64,000 bases of DNA from Sphingobacterium sp. ML3W (GTDB taxonomy: Bacteria; Bacteroidota; Bacteroidia; Sphingobacteriales; Sphingobacteriaceae): assembly GCF_029542085.1 (NCBI RefSeq), contig NZ_CP107036.1, positions 62,001 to 126,000 of the forward strand, in the 5' to 3' direction. The translations under genes were made by a program, and so were the position numbers. This document shows, one piece after another, positions 45,502-54,104 of the stretch. The notes below the pieces were generated by a model, which saw only the letters and a list, made by a program, of their open reading frames with translations, did no database searches and had not been told where the DNA came from. Each line of letters opens with the position of its first letter. The first letter of the stretch is position 1.

Positions 45502-46383
45502 TTATTTTTGCAATAAATCTTCGATCAGCTGCAGTTTTACAGTTTCCAGAATTCCTTTTGGATCATCAATAACTATTTTGCCAAAAATGTCCTTTTTTAT
45601 GGAAGCACTGTTTCCGTTGTTGTCGCTGGCTTCATAATTCCCAAATATGTCCTTTCTGACCGAAATACGACTTCCGTTGTTATCTTCAATTGTTTTACCG
45701 CCCAATATATCCGTTCTGATGGTTGTACGTTTCCCGTTATTACTTTCAATTGTGAGATTTCCTAAAATATCCTTTGATACCCTGCTGGTATTTCCTTGGT
45801 TGTCACTAATTTCTAAGCCACCAATGGCATTTTTAGACACCGTCGAGCGGTTGCCATCTGCATGACGGATATCTAAACCGCCGAAGATATTTTTTGAAAC
45901 AGTCGTAAGATTTCCGTTGCTGTCGCGGATTTCCAAATTATTGAGGCTATTTATAGATACAGTGGATGGACTCCTGTCTCTACTGGGAATATCAAAGTCA
46001 CCACTTCCATTTTTTCTGACTGTTGTCTCCTTTCCGTCGTCGTATTTTACAACGATATTGCCGGAAAAATCTTGTTTTATAGCTGTTTTAAGTCCGCTTT
46101 TATCTGTTTTTGTATATCCGTCCCAATGACTTTTGCTGTATTTGACGCTATTACTCCACTTATCCGAAACTGTTAATTCGCCCCAGCTGTCCGTTTTTAT
46201 TTTAATGGAGTTTTTATCTAAGCCATCTGAAATGGCCAATTGTGTGATGTACTTTCTGATATTTTCGGGAAGCGTATCCGTTAATTGCTTAGAATAATTT
46301 TTATCGGGTGAAAGACCAGCTTTTACTGTCATTGTTGCAGAGAAGAACAATACAAAACTAAATAGGGGATATATGCGTATCAT
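45502..46383 (-). CDS. secreted protein built of 20-residue repeats
   Basis: The 293-residue protein has a signal peptide (MIRIYPLFSFVLFFSATMTVKAG), a short helical head (about 30-58), and then about 11 repeats filling residues 60-281. From residue 102 on, nine repeats are exactly 20 residues, with consensus [VI]-x-K-[DN]-I-x-G-x-L-x-I-x-D-x-x-G-N-x-[ST]-[ST]. Examples start at 142, 162, 182, 202, 222, 242 and 262. Alternating hydrophobics with Gly and Asn-Gly turns suggest a beta-solenoid or beta-sandwich stack. No enzyme motif is present. It could be a structural, adhesive or binding protein. It is isolated from its neighbours. Confidence 0.8.
   Translation of the reverse strand: MIRIYPLFSFVLFFSATMTVKAGLSPDKNYSKQLTDTLPENIRKYITQLAISDGLDKNSIKIKTDSWGELTVSDKWSNSVKYSKSHWDGYTKTDKSGLKTAIKQDFSGNIVVKYDDGKETTVRKNGSGDFDIPSRDRSPSTVSINSLNNLEIRDSNGNLTTVSKNIFGGLDIRHADGNRSTVSKNAIGGLEISDNQGNTSRVSKDILGNLTIESNNGKRTTIRTDILGGKTIEDNNGSRISVRKDIFGNYEASDNNGNSASIKKDIFGKIVIDDPKGILETVKLQLIEDLLQK
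45540..46080 (-). repeat. nine 60-bp tandem coding repeats
   Basis: In-frame 60-bp units encode the 20-residue repeats (residues 102-281). They are diverged at DNA level, so they are old, apart from recurring GGNNNNCT-type Gly-Asn turns and AAGGATAT[TA]TT-like segments. Confidence 0.75.
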
Positions 46384-46610
46384 ATGGCTGTGATTTAAGT
46401 TTAATATACGATTTTTTGATTAAAAAATAAAAGGGAGATTTGCACCGCTTAAGTTCAGTAGATAAACGTGAAGCCTTTTTAAAGGATGTATTTTCTTCGT
46501 TCTGTAAAATACAATTATTGTCCCTTAAGTACAAATGAAAGGTTATTGTTGTGTTTAAATTTCCTATATTTAAGCATCAGAGAAAAGAATTTATAATACG
46601 TTAAGAAAAA

Positions 46611-49600
46611 ATGTTTAAGCATTTAAAATACATAGACGGTACATCAGATAAATTTTGGGAAATACAAACAACTGGTGCAATACATACGGTTACCTATGGT
46701 CGAAATGGAACGGCGGGACAAAGTAAAAGTAAAACCTTCGATTCGGAGGAAGCCTGTCTAAAGGATGCCGAAAAACTAATTGCTGAGAAGACAAAAAAAG
46801 GTTATTCTGAAGATGGTACTGTTGATTCAGATAGTAAGGACAAGGGATCAGCTGTTCGACAGCCAACGGCTGCCAGCCAGCGAAAAGAAGAGGCGGTAGC
46901 AGCAATGAAGTTGCTTATCAAAGAGGCAAGGATGGAAGATATCATCCCTTTTCTGGAGGAATATTCCAGTGGCAATCTCGAAATTTTAAAAAAAGAAATT
47001 CGTGCAGCCAAGCGATATTGGGTCGATTACAGTGATCTCTCCAAAGATCCTGAATTTAAAAATAAGGCGCAGTACAATTGGGGGACACGGGGTACGAAGG
47101 AGCAGCAGCGTACGGTAAAATTACTAGCTCTCGCCACATTTTCTGGCTCGGATGCCGGTAATTGGGATATTTTTCATGAACTTTTGAACCAGGCCCGGAG
47201 TAAGGAGGTGATACAGATCCTTGCCTATGCCAAGCCCAATTGGCTGGGCGAATATTTATTACAGTTAGTTCGTAAAAATGAGTGGCAGCAGATTAATTAC
47301 GACAATCTCCGTTTTTTGGAGCAAATGGGACATGTTGATTTTGAACCGGAGCTTTATGCAAGTTCAATTTCTGGTTTTAATAATTATGAATCAAAAAGGT
47401 TTTTTGAGCTTCTGACAACAGATGAATTGACGGTCCAACGGGATATCCCTTTGGTATTTGCTTATGAAACGGGCATTCACAGCACGTATTGGAATTATAA
47501 TTATCAGAACACGGTCAATGAACTGTTATGGGATAAGGTATTTGATACGTTGTTGGAAAACGGAAAAATTGATCCGAAACTCATCATTACTGGAGCGCTC
47601 GAAGCTCAAACCAAAAATTGGAATAATAATCTAAAAAGCTATTTCAGAAAGCTTATTGAACGGATGAAGCTTTCCGAGAATACAGTGATTGAACATCAGC
47701 AACTGTTCTTTCCCTTATTGCATGCTGAACATAGCGCTGTGATCAATTTTGTGGTCGATTATCTAAAACCATTCTTCTCGCATAGTGATTTCCAGTTACA
47801 GGAATTTTTAGATTGGGCCGAACCTATCTTTATGCGGACTGATATTAAGTCAAGTCTTAAAACTCTTTTGATTCAATTTGATAAGCTATTGAAGCAAAAA
47901 CCGGAATGGCGGGAACGATTTGTTTCGCTAACGTCGGATATCTTTATGATCTCGGATTTGCAGTTACAGGAAAGGGCGGCGAAGTTTATCTTAAAAAATC
48001 AGATAGAGCCTTCAGAAGAACTTTCCGGTAAGCTTCAGTTATATAAAGCCCAAATGATGGGTACAGTGGCTGTTGACCTGAAGCATCTTTTGCAAGAAGA
48101 TGGATATTCTGAAGATGAAATCCTAGCAGAGCTTAATGGTCAATCTTCAGAGCAATATATTTATCATCCAACAGAAGTTCGTTGCCTGAACGAAGCTTAT
48201 GAATACCCAAAGACCTGGAACGAGTTATTTTTCAAGGTGGGGGAGGTAATCGGAGGCTCTGACCCGATTCAGGTGGAGATCCTAATGAATGCATGGGTGC
48301 AACAAACGGCTGTGTTTCCAGCAGACTATCAGATACAGCTGGAACCTTACATTAAACAACTGACAGGAGCCTATCGTGAATCTTCCTGGTACAATCATTT
48401 CTCAGGGACCTTCATTAATATGTATTATAAACCCACTGTCGTATATAAAGATAAGGATCGGTATCACAATTACTCCAAATGGGTCAGTCTGATGGGGAGC
48501 CAATTGGAACTATTGCAACGTTATCGGATTGATGGTATCCGCCTGCCGCTTTTGAGTTTACCGACACATAAGCCATTTTGGATCGCACCGAGCGTTCTCG
48601 TTGAGCGTATTTTGGCTTATGAGGAGGCAGGAGTGAAGATCAATTTATTGGATTTGTCCATAGCCCTGAGCCGTACTGTCCGTGAAGATCTGGAAGGAAT
48701 TGAAGCCCTGATAAAACAAATAAAGGAACAGCAGGTACAGGATGTGATCAGCTATGCTCTGGGGCTGGATCCGATGAAGGTTCAGCAGCAATCCTGGCTT
48801 AAAAATTTATTGTCTTCCAAAGATTCCGATCAGGTCAATTGGATTGGTGTATGGGCTACCGCGGCGCGCACGCATCATCGGGATACCCATTTTGAAGAAT
48901 TTGCCAAGGAGCCTTTAGCGGATATTCCTTTTGCTGCACAGCCATTCCGTCCGGCATTGAAAATAGAACCAACCTATTATAACGGTTATAACTACACAAC
49001 TAGAAAATCGGAACAGGTATATAACGGTGATAAGCTGACCTATCATTTCCCGTCTTACAAACAGGGGGCTGAGGCCTTTTTGTATCACAAAGATATTTTC
49101 AACCGTGGGAATGATACTTTACTGTCTTATTATTTGTATAGGGCTGATGTCCCCTACATGCATAGTTTGATGCCGCAGAATACGGAAAGTCTTTCCCTAT
49201 TTTTAACGATGGGGCTGAATAGTAAGAGTGATATTGGCGGAAAATCTTCAGCAGCTTACCTACAGGAGATGCTGTACGACTTTTTCCGTTTTGATCAGCA
49301 GTCCAATCTATACCTGGCAACTTCACTCTTTAATAAAGAGAAGGAGGTGCGTGCGATGGCTGTTGAAGTCATTCTGGCTGCAGTTAATGAAAATAGATTG
49401 GACACCACTGTATTAGGTGAACAATTGGGAATGCTGCTGAGCAATGGTTACGGCCCGATCGGTCGTTGTGTTGAAGTGCTGGAACAATGCCGCGATATAT
49501 CTTCGAAGCATAACAATGCTTTATTGCAGCTATTGGATGTGGCTTTTGCGCATTACAACATTGCTGAAAAAATGCCGACCAATTTTAAGAAAATCATCGA

Positions 49601-49721
49601 ATATTATTACGATTTGATGAACAAGGAGCAACATCATTTTCCAGATGATCTTCAACAGGTTTTTGAGAAACTGGAAATTTATAAGAGTCTACAACCTATT
49701 TTGAAAAAAATAAGAAAATAA
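46611..49721 (+). CDS. large WGR-domain protein, SWIM-protein partner
   Basis: The 1,036-residue protein opens with a WGR domain (about 1-75; YIDGTSDKFWEIQ, then VTYGRNGTAGQ, with Tyr in place of the eponymous Trp at residue 29). A charged linker follows, then about 900 residues of helical, HEAT-like sequence without enzyme motifs (repeated L-x-x-A/L patterns, WVDYSDLSKDPEF, AKFILKNQ). WGR domains bind nucleic acid in PARPs and MolR-like proteins; the rest resembles the MolR/YehI or DUF6493 type. It stops 4 nt before a SWIM zinc-finger gene, so the two are co-translated. E. coli has a WGR protein and a SWIM protein in the yeh cluster. No MoxR ATPase or vWA gene is adjacent here. Confidence 0.8.
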   Translation: MFKHLKYIDGTSDKFWEIQTTGAIHTVTYGRNGTAGQSKSKTFDSEEACLKDAEKLIAEKTKKGYSEDGTVDSDSKDKGSAVRQPTAASQRKEEAVAAMKLLIKEARMEDIIPFLEEYSSGNLEILKKEIRAAKRYWVDYSDLSKDPEFKNKAQYNWGTRGTKEQQRTVKLLALATFSGSDAGNWDIFHELLNQARSKEVIQILAYAKPNWLGEYLLQLVRKNEWQQINYDNLRFLEQMGHVDFEPELYASSISGFNNYESKRFFELLTTDELTVQRDIPLVFAYETGIHSTYWNYNYQNTVNELLWDKVFDTLLENGKIDPKLIITGALEAQTKNWNNNLKSYFRKLIERMKLSENTVIEHQQLFFPLLHAEHSAVINFVVDYLKPFFSHSDFQLQEFLDWAEPIFMRTDIKSSLKTLLIQFDKLLKQKPEWRERFVSLTSDIFMISDLQLQERAAKFILKNQIEPSEELSGKLQLYKAQMMGTVAVDLKHLLQEDGYSEDEILAELNGQSSEQYIYHPTEVRCLNEAYEYPKTWNELFFKVGEVIGGSDPIQVEILMNAWVQQTAVFPADYQIQLEPYIKQLTGAYRESSWYNHFSGTFINMYYKPTVVYKDKDRYHNYSKWVSLMGSQLELLQRYRIDGIRLPLLSLPTHKPFWIAPSVLVERILAYEEAGVKINLLDLSIALSRTVREDLEGIEALIKQIKEQQVQDVISYALGLDPMKVQQQSWLKNLLSSKDSDQVNWIGVWATAARTHHRDTHFEEFAKEPLADIPFAAQPFRPALKIEPTYYNGYNYTTRKSEQVYNGDKLTYHFPSYKQGAEAFLYHKDIFNRGNDTLLSYYLYRADVPYMHSLMPQNTESLSLFLTMGLNSKSDIGGKSSAAYLQEMLYDFFRFDQQSNLYLATSLFNKEKEVRAMAVEVILAAVNENRLDTTVLGEQLGMLLSNGYGPIGRCVEVLEQCRDISSKHNNALLQLLDVAFAHYNIAEKMPTNFKKIIEYYYDLMNKEQHHFPDDLQQVFEKLEIYKSLQPILKKIRK

Positions 49722-49725
49722 CAAT

Positions 49726-51060
49726 ATGGCAGAGCAAGATTTAGCGATTAGCTATGCAAGAAATTCACAACTGACCCAACAATCGGGTATACAGCAATTG
49801 GTATTGGCACATCAGTCTGAACTGGCGGAAGTAGCCAATGTACCTTGTTTCTTTTGGGGGAGTTTGACAGATCCGTTGCTGACTTCCAAATGTTTGTTGA
49901 CATTGTCAAAAGTTGTAAGGTCTAGTTTTGGACCTATACCACCAAGTTTACGTGATCCTATCGTGTCTGCAGGAAGCAATCAGATTCGTTTTGAGGGCTT
50001 TTCTTCCTGCAATGGTGTCTATGCGCGTCTGGATTTATTGGAGGATGCCATTGATGGCGAATTTATTACGAGTGGTACCACGAATGTCGATTTCAATGAA
50101 CCTATGCTCAATGCCTTAAATGCTGTCAAGAAGACTGAAAAAATGGTGTTGGGGGTCGGGAGCAATGAGGTGGCTATCAGCACCGATAAGGCGAAGGTGA
50201 CCGAAAAGAAAGTGACTTTACCACCGCGCTGGATCAAGGGGCTGACTTCAGTACAATTGTACTTGGCAGGCATGGAACTGCAATTTGAATTAAATAAAAT
50301 TCAGCTTATCCAGTTATTTCAGGGTATACCGAAAGGGAATGTGAAAGGTGAGTTTTATCTGACCAAGAGAGCTAACCGCTTTGTGTTTTCTCCCATAGGT
50401 ACGGGAGATGCGGTACGTATCGGTGGGATACAACGATTACGTTTATTGGAGGGATTGCTCAGTTATGCAGATAAATTACTTATTTACCAAGAAAAGGGTG
50501 GGGAGAGTGTGGCATTTGTAACAGATTTTGGTAAAATGAGATTGACTCTTGCATTGTCGCCAGATAGTTATAGAGGGTTTTCGGGAGAGGGGAATGTATT
50601 GGAAAATATGATTAAAGCGGTTCCCGATGAATGGATACATGCTGTCAATGGGTTGCTCAAATCAAACGAATTATTTGACCCGACGATGCTTTCCATTGAG
50701 CATGATGTGGATTTTGACACGATGGACACTTTATCTGCTTCATTGTCATCCATTGGTTTGCTAGGCTATGATCTGCATAGTCATCAGCATTATTACCGCA
50801 GGCTGCCTTTTAAAATGGAGCGTATCCTGGCATTAAATCCACGATTAAAAAATGCCAAAAAACTTGTTGCGACAGCCGGGGTGCAATTTGTCAAGAATAC
50901 AGCAGATTATATTGAAGCTCGAGTCGATGGGTCAGGTGTACAACATACAGTGGTCATACAGGGCGATAGGTATCAATGTACCTGCAATTGGTTTACCAAT
51001 CATCAGGGAAAAAGAGGGCTATGTAAACATATACTAGCCGTCAAAATGCTAAATGGGTAG
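49726..51060 (+). CDS. SWIM zinc-finger protein
   Basis: The 444-residue protein has a C-terminal SWIM zinc finger: C-x-C at 418-420, 12 residues, then C-K-H at 433-435 (CTCNWFTNHQGKRGLCKHI). SWIM fingers bind DNA or protein. The N-terminal 380 residues (DLAISYARNSQLTQQSG, LPPRWIKGLTSVQLYLAG) form no enzyme domain I recognise, but match the general layout of SWIM proteins encoded beside WGR or MoxR genes. It lies 4 nt behind the WGR gene, and the SWIM-WGR pair presumably acts as one complex. Function is unknown. There is no signal peptide, so it is cytosolic. Confidence 0.82.
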   Translation: MAEQDLAISYARNSQLTQQSGIQQLVLAHQSELAEVANVPCFFWGSLTDPLLTSKCLLTLSKVVRSSFGPIPPSLRDPIVSAGSNQIRFEGFSSCNGVYARLDLLEDAIDGEFITSGTTNVDFNEPMLNALNAVKKTEKMVLGVGSNEVAISTDKAKVTEKKVTLPPRWIKGLTSVQLYLAGMELQFELNKIQLIQLFQGIPKGNVKGEFYLTKRANRFVFSPIGTGDAVRIGGIQRLRLLEGLLSYADKLLIYQEKGGESVAFVTDFGKMRLTLALSPDSYRGFSGEGNVLENMIKAVPDEWIHAVNGLLKSNELFDPTMLSIEHDVDFDTMDTLSASLSSIGLLGYDLHSHQHYYRRLPFKMERILALNPRLKNAKKLVATAGVQFVKNTADYIEARVDGSGVQHTVVIQGDRYQCTCNWFTNHQGKRGLCKHILAVKMLNG

Positions 51061-51260
51061 CGTGTGTATTACCTCATGTTTTGCCTCTTTATGGTAAAGC
51101 ATGAGGCAAAATATGCCGTCCTGGCTTTAGGTGGTATCTGCCTAATCAATCCCGTTTAACTAATCTAAAACTTCCTGGTAGGTTAAGGTATTTTTATTTT
51201 AACCCTATTTCCATTCCCAGTTTTCATCAATAATATAACTATATGGTTAATATTTGGGTG

Positions 51261-51863
51261 CTAATACATATCTTCTTCATCAATAAAATTATAATCCGTA
51301 CTGGTCAGTAACTGGAGATACTCATCGAAATTATCCGCTATGACACGAAACTCATCGGGGTCATGCACGAAACGTACGATTTGTCCTTTTTTACCTTTTC
51401 CTGAGGGGCTGAAATCTACAAATAATTGAGAGGTTCCGCCATTGTTCATACAATCGGAAAAATGGAGCCATTTTAAGTCCGTTGATTTATCAGTAATCTT
51501 ATTATCAATCTCTACATGATCGTACTTTCGGTCAATATAGTCGGCATAATAGGTATGCGCAATATGTTGATTGTCGATCATCTCCTGAGCTGATAGTAGG
51601 TAATAAGGATACTCATTTAAATCAGAGCCTAAAAAGAAGAAGGCAATTTCTTCATCGGCATAAGTCCTCCAATAGGTCCCATCGACATATTCGAGCAAAT
51701 CTACCAGTCCTGGAGGGATAGCTGGAAATGTCTCTCGCAACTTTTCTATATCTGTTTTATTTGCGCCCTGTTTGATCTGTTCAAAATGATTCCAGGTTTC
51801 CTCACCATTATTGTCATAATAAGCCTTTTTTAAGCCCAATAGATATCTTTCCGCTGTTTTCAT
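51261..51863 (-). CDS. SMI1/KNR4 family protein
   Basis: The 200-residue cytosolic protein of the SMI1/KNR4 fold has a core from about 35 to 190 (IEKLRETFPAIPPGLVDLLEYVDGTYW; FFFLGSDLNEYPYYLLSAQEM; WLHFSDCMNNGGTSQLFVDFSPSG; IVRFVHDPDEFRVIADNFDEYLQLL). In bacteria this family supplies many immunity proteins of polymorphic toxin systems. No toxin gene lies beside it, so it may be an orphan immunity gene or have another role. Confidence 0.82.
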   Translation of the reverse strand: MKTAERYLLGLKKAYYDNNGEETWNHFEQIKQGANKTDIEKLRETFPAIPPGLVDLLEYVDGTYWRTYADEEIAFFFLGSDLNEYPYYLLSAQEMIDNQHIAHTYYADYIDRKYDHVEIDNKITDKSTDLKWLHFSDCMNNGGTSQLFVDFSPSGKGKKGQIVRFVHDPDEFRVIADNFDEYLQLLTSTDYNFIDEEDMY

Positions 51864-52089
51864 TTACTTTTCCTCTAGTAAAGTGAAGTTAATTAAACTT
51901 TATGATATTGCAGCTATATCAACTTATTGAACAATTGACTTATTTAATGTGTCTGGGGGAGAGGGGCTGAGAGTCGTTTATCTGTTAATTGTTGTTTAAT
52001 AGATTTTTAAGACAAGTTTTGAGGTTTAATAATAAGCATTTGAAAATGATTTTTTACTAAAATAATTAGTATATAAACCTGTATTTAGT

Positions 52090-52097
52090 TATCTTTG
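52090..52097 (+). promoter_or_regulatory. candidate -7 box of the yhcG-like gene
   Basis: TATCTTTG fits TAnnTTTG, 42 nt before the start codon at 52140. Its presence suggests the gene was transcribed until recently or still is. Confidence 0.45.
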
Positions 52098-52139
52098 TAC
52101 TATTCACTTACAGAAGTAATACCAATTAAATAGATAATC

Positions 52140-53153
52140 ATGTTATCAGATCAAACTTTAATATCCGATATAAAGGCGATTATTTCCAAATCTAGAGATA
52201 ATGTTATTCGTGCTGTCGATCATCAGCGTACATTGATGTATTGGCATATCGGCGAACGTATTTTCGAACAGGAGCAGGAAGGCAAAGATAGGGCTGATTA
52301 TGGAAAATACATTATAAAATACCTTTCGGAGGAACTGTAACCTGAGTTTGGTAGCGGCTTTTCCTCTAGGCAGTTGAATTGGTACCGCCAGTTTTATCGC
52401 ACATTTCCAATTGTGTCTACACTGTGGACACAATTGAGTTGGAGTCAATACAAGCTACTTTTAAGTCTTAATAGCGAGGAACAACGCGAGTTTTATATTG
52501 CCGAAACCATTAAAAATAATTGGACAGTCAGACAGCTTGAGCGACAGATCAATACCAGTCTATATGAACGCTTGTTACTTAGTAACGATAAAGAAAGCGT
52601 GTTGGCTGTTGCAAAAAAAGAGAAGATGCCTTCCGATGCGAAAGAGATCATAAAAGATCCAATGGTACTCGAGTTTTTAGGTTTGAAGCGAGAGAGTGCC
52701 TATTATGAAAAAGATCTTGAAGGCGCTATTATCACCCATCTGCAGGAGTTTTTACTGGAATTAGGAAATGGCTTTTCCTTTGTTGCCCGCCAAAAACGAA
52801 TACATATTGAAGGCGATGAGTTCTTTGTTGATTTAGTTTTTTACAACCGTCTATTGCAAAGCTTTGTGATCATTGAAATCAAGACACACAAATTAACGCA
52901 TCAGGATATAGGTCAATTGCAAATGTATGTCAATTACTACGATCGTATTGAAAACCTTCCACATGAGCATCCCACGATTGGTATTTTACTTTGTGCGAGT
53001 AAAAATGATGCGGTCGTGAAATTTACCCTTCCCGAAGAACAAAAACAGATCGTCGCCAGTCAATACGAGCTTTATTTGCCTACCGAAAAGCAGTTGCTGG
53101 ATGAGGTGAATAAAGAACTGGACAGTTTTGCAAGTAAGGGTGGGGAAGAGTAA
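52140..53153 (+). pseudogene. YhcG-type PD-(D/E)XK nuclease (DUF1016), interrupted by one stop
   Basis: A single reading frame of 338 codons encodes a DUF1016/YhcG protein but contains TAA at 52338-52340. Before it stand 66 N-terminal residues (DQTLISDIKAIISKSRDNV, IGERIFEQEQEGKDRADYG, YLSEEL). After it the same frame runs PEFGSGFSSRQLNWYRQFYR and on to the end. The nuclease core is intact: VDLVFYN (Asp), IIEIKTHK (E-x-K) and GQLQMYVNYY. YhcG-type proteins are predicted DNA nucleases linked to mobile elements and defence. Without readthrough only the N-domain and perhaps a restarted C-part (TTG at 52374) would be made. A sequencing error cannot be excluded. Confidence 0.85.
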
Positions 53154-53543
53154 ATATATGAATGACTTCTAAATCAAATATGTTTTGAATATAGTAGTAA
53201 ATATACTGCCTTTGTGTTGTGAGATTCGTTTATGTGATTGGTGATCTAAGGTAATAAATTTTTCCAAACGCATTCAAACTTTTTAGGTATGAAATCAAGT
53301 GAATCCCACAAGTTTTTGTGAAATAGTGGCTGGATCCATATCCGTACTAGAGGACCTTTTATGATCTGGATTAGGTTCGATTATCAGCAGAAAAAAGAAA
53401 AATACCACAAGAAATACTTTGAATAGAGGGGTGCTAGATTGAAAATTGATCAAAAATTCTATGCTTACTTCATCTCTTTTCCGCTTCTGCTTTATACCGT
53501 TGCTGGTTTTTTTAATTTTATTTTTCAAACATAGAATATTTTG
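53154..53543. other. non-coding gap before the small membrane protein gene
   Basis: No convincing gene. A 77-codon minus frame (53295-53528) needs a TTG start and is Lys/Phe-rich by composition. No terminator was seen behind the nuclease gene. Confidence 0.4.
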
Positions 53544-53551
53544 TACATTTG
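53544..53551 (+). promoter_or_regulatory. candidate -7 box of the 86-residue membrane protein
   Basis: TACATTTG fits TAnnTTTG, 23 nt before the ATG at 53575. It argues for that start over the longer open frame. Confidence 0.5.
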
Positions 53552-53574
53552 TATCGAATAAAATCGAAATAGAA

Positions 53575-53835
53575 ATGGCAGAAACTGTACAACCAAGAGC
53601 TCCAAAGACAACTGATAATAATGCGAATCAAACTCATTACTACAAAACATTGGTAGTAGCTATCGCTTTAGGTTTAATAGGCACATTTATCCGTTTTGTA
53701 CCGGATGTATGTACTGCAATGGGACAACAAACATTTTTGTTCTCCGCGATAGCAAATATCTCATTGATCATAGGTACGCTTATTGCATTTAAAACTGTTT
53801 TCGGGATTTTGGGATTTGGAAAAAATCGTGACTAA
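53575..53835 (+). CDS. small two-helix membrane protein of unknown function
   Basis: The 86-residue protein has a polar head (MAETVQPRAPKTTDNNANQ) and two membrane helices: YYKTLVVAIALGLIGTFIRFV (about 22-42) and FLFSAIANISLIIGTLIAF (about 54-72). It ends in a short basic tail. No family is recognised. The frame is open upstream, but the promoter box and protein-like composition support the start at 53575. It has a strong terminator of its own. Confidence 0.7.
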   Translation: MAETVQPRAPKTTDNNANQTHYYKTLVVAIALGLIGTFIRFVPDVCTAMGQQTFLFSAIANISLIIGTLIAFKTVFGILGFGKNRD

Positions 53836-53861
53836 TTAAAAAGTCATTTAATGATATTGGA

Positions 53862-53889
53862 AAGCCTCAGTTTTTACTGGGGCTTTTTT
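53862..53889 (+). terminator. terminator of the small membrane protein gene
   Basis: AAGCCTCAGT (53862-53871) pairs with ACTGGGGCTT (53876-53885, one G-T pair) across a TTTT loop, followed by a T-run. Confidence 0.9.
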
Positions 53890-53980
53890 GTATCTATATG
53901 TGACGTTTTAATAGGAAGTTGATAAGAGTAAAGTAAGTTCACACACAAGTGAAATTTTAGCCCAAACAGAAAAGGGCAGC

Positions 53981-54076
53981 ATGGGAAAGAGTACCATCAA
54001 AGAGAAAGCTGGTAAACTATTGCAGGATAATTATTTACTAGATATGCCCAAAAAAAGGCATCAATTATTCAATTGA
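53981..54076 (+). CDS. 31-residue basic micro-protein, THX-like pattern
   Basis: A 31-codon frame reads MGKSTIKEKAGKLLQDNYLL, then DMPKKRHQLFN. It follows a purine-rich GAAAAGGGCAGC and ends inside a terminator stem. Positions M1-G2-K3, G11-K12, Y18, P23 and K25 align without gaps with the short ribosomal protein THX (bS20-neighbouring bTHX type), which has the pattern MGKxxxxxxxGKxxxxxYxxxxPxKK. Most of the basic residues typical of bTHX are missing, so this may be a degenerate or divergent copy, or chance. The gene sits between two terminators. Confidence 0.35.
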   Translation: MGKSTIKEKAGKLLQDNYLLDMPKKRHQLFN

Positions 54077-54085
54077 TGCCTTTTT
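54057..54085. terminator. bidirectional terminator
   Basis: A perfect 10-bp stem GGCATCAATT/AATTGATGCC (54057-54066 with 54071-54080), flanked by A-run and T-run. It serves the minus-strand gene ending at 54105 and any plus-strand transcript from 53.9 kb. Confidence 0.9.
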
Positions 54086-54104
54086 GCTATGATTGCTGTA
54101 TAGA

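Noticed and set aside
45647..46129. Plus-strand open frames opposite the 20-residue-repeat gene
   Set aside because: They arise from the periodic codon pattern of the real minus-strand gene. The minus frame has the signal peptide and the regular repeats.
51073..51114. Overlapping hairpins behind the SWIM gene (CCTCATG/CATGAGG and TTTTGCCTC/GAGGCAAAA)
   Set aside because: They are mutually exclusive pairings without a T-run, so calling a terminator or a switch would be guesswork.
52300..52380. Frameshift as cause of the split yhcG-like gene
   Set aside because: Both parts are in the same frame and the codons between them encode conserved family residues, so a single stop codon explains the break.
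53295..53528. 77-codon minus frame with one hydrophobic stretch
   Set aside because: It needs a TTG start and its Lys/Phe bias follows from local A/T runs; it also overlaps the upstream region of a better supported gene.
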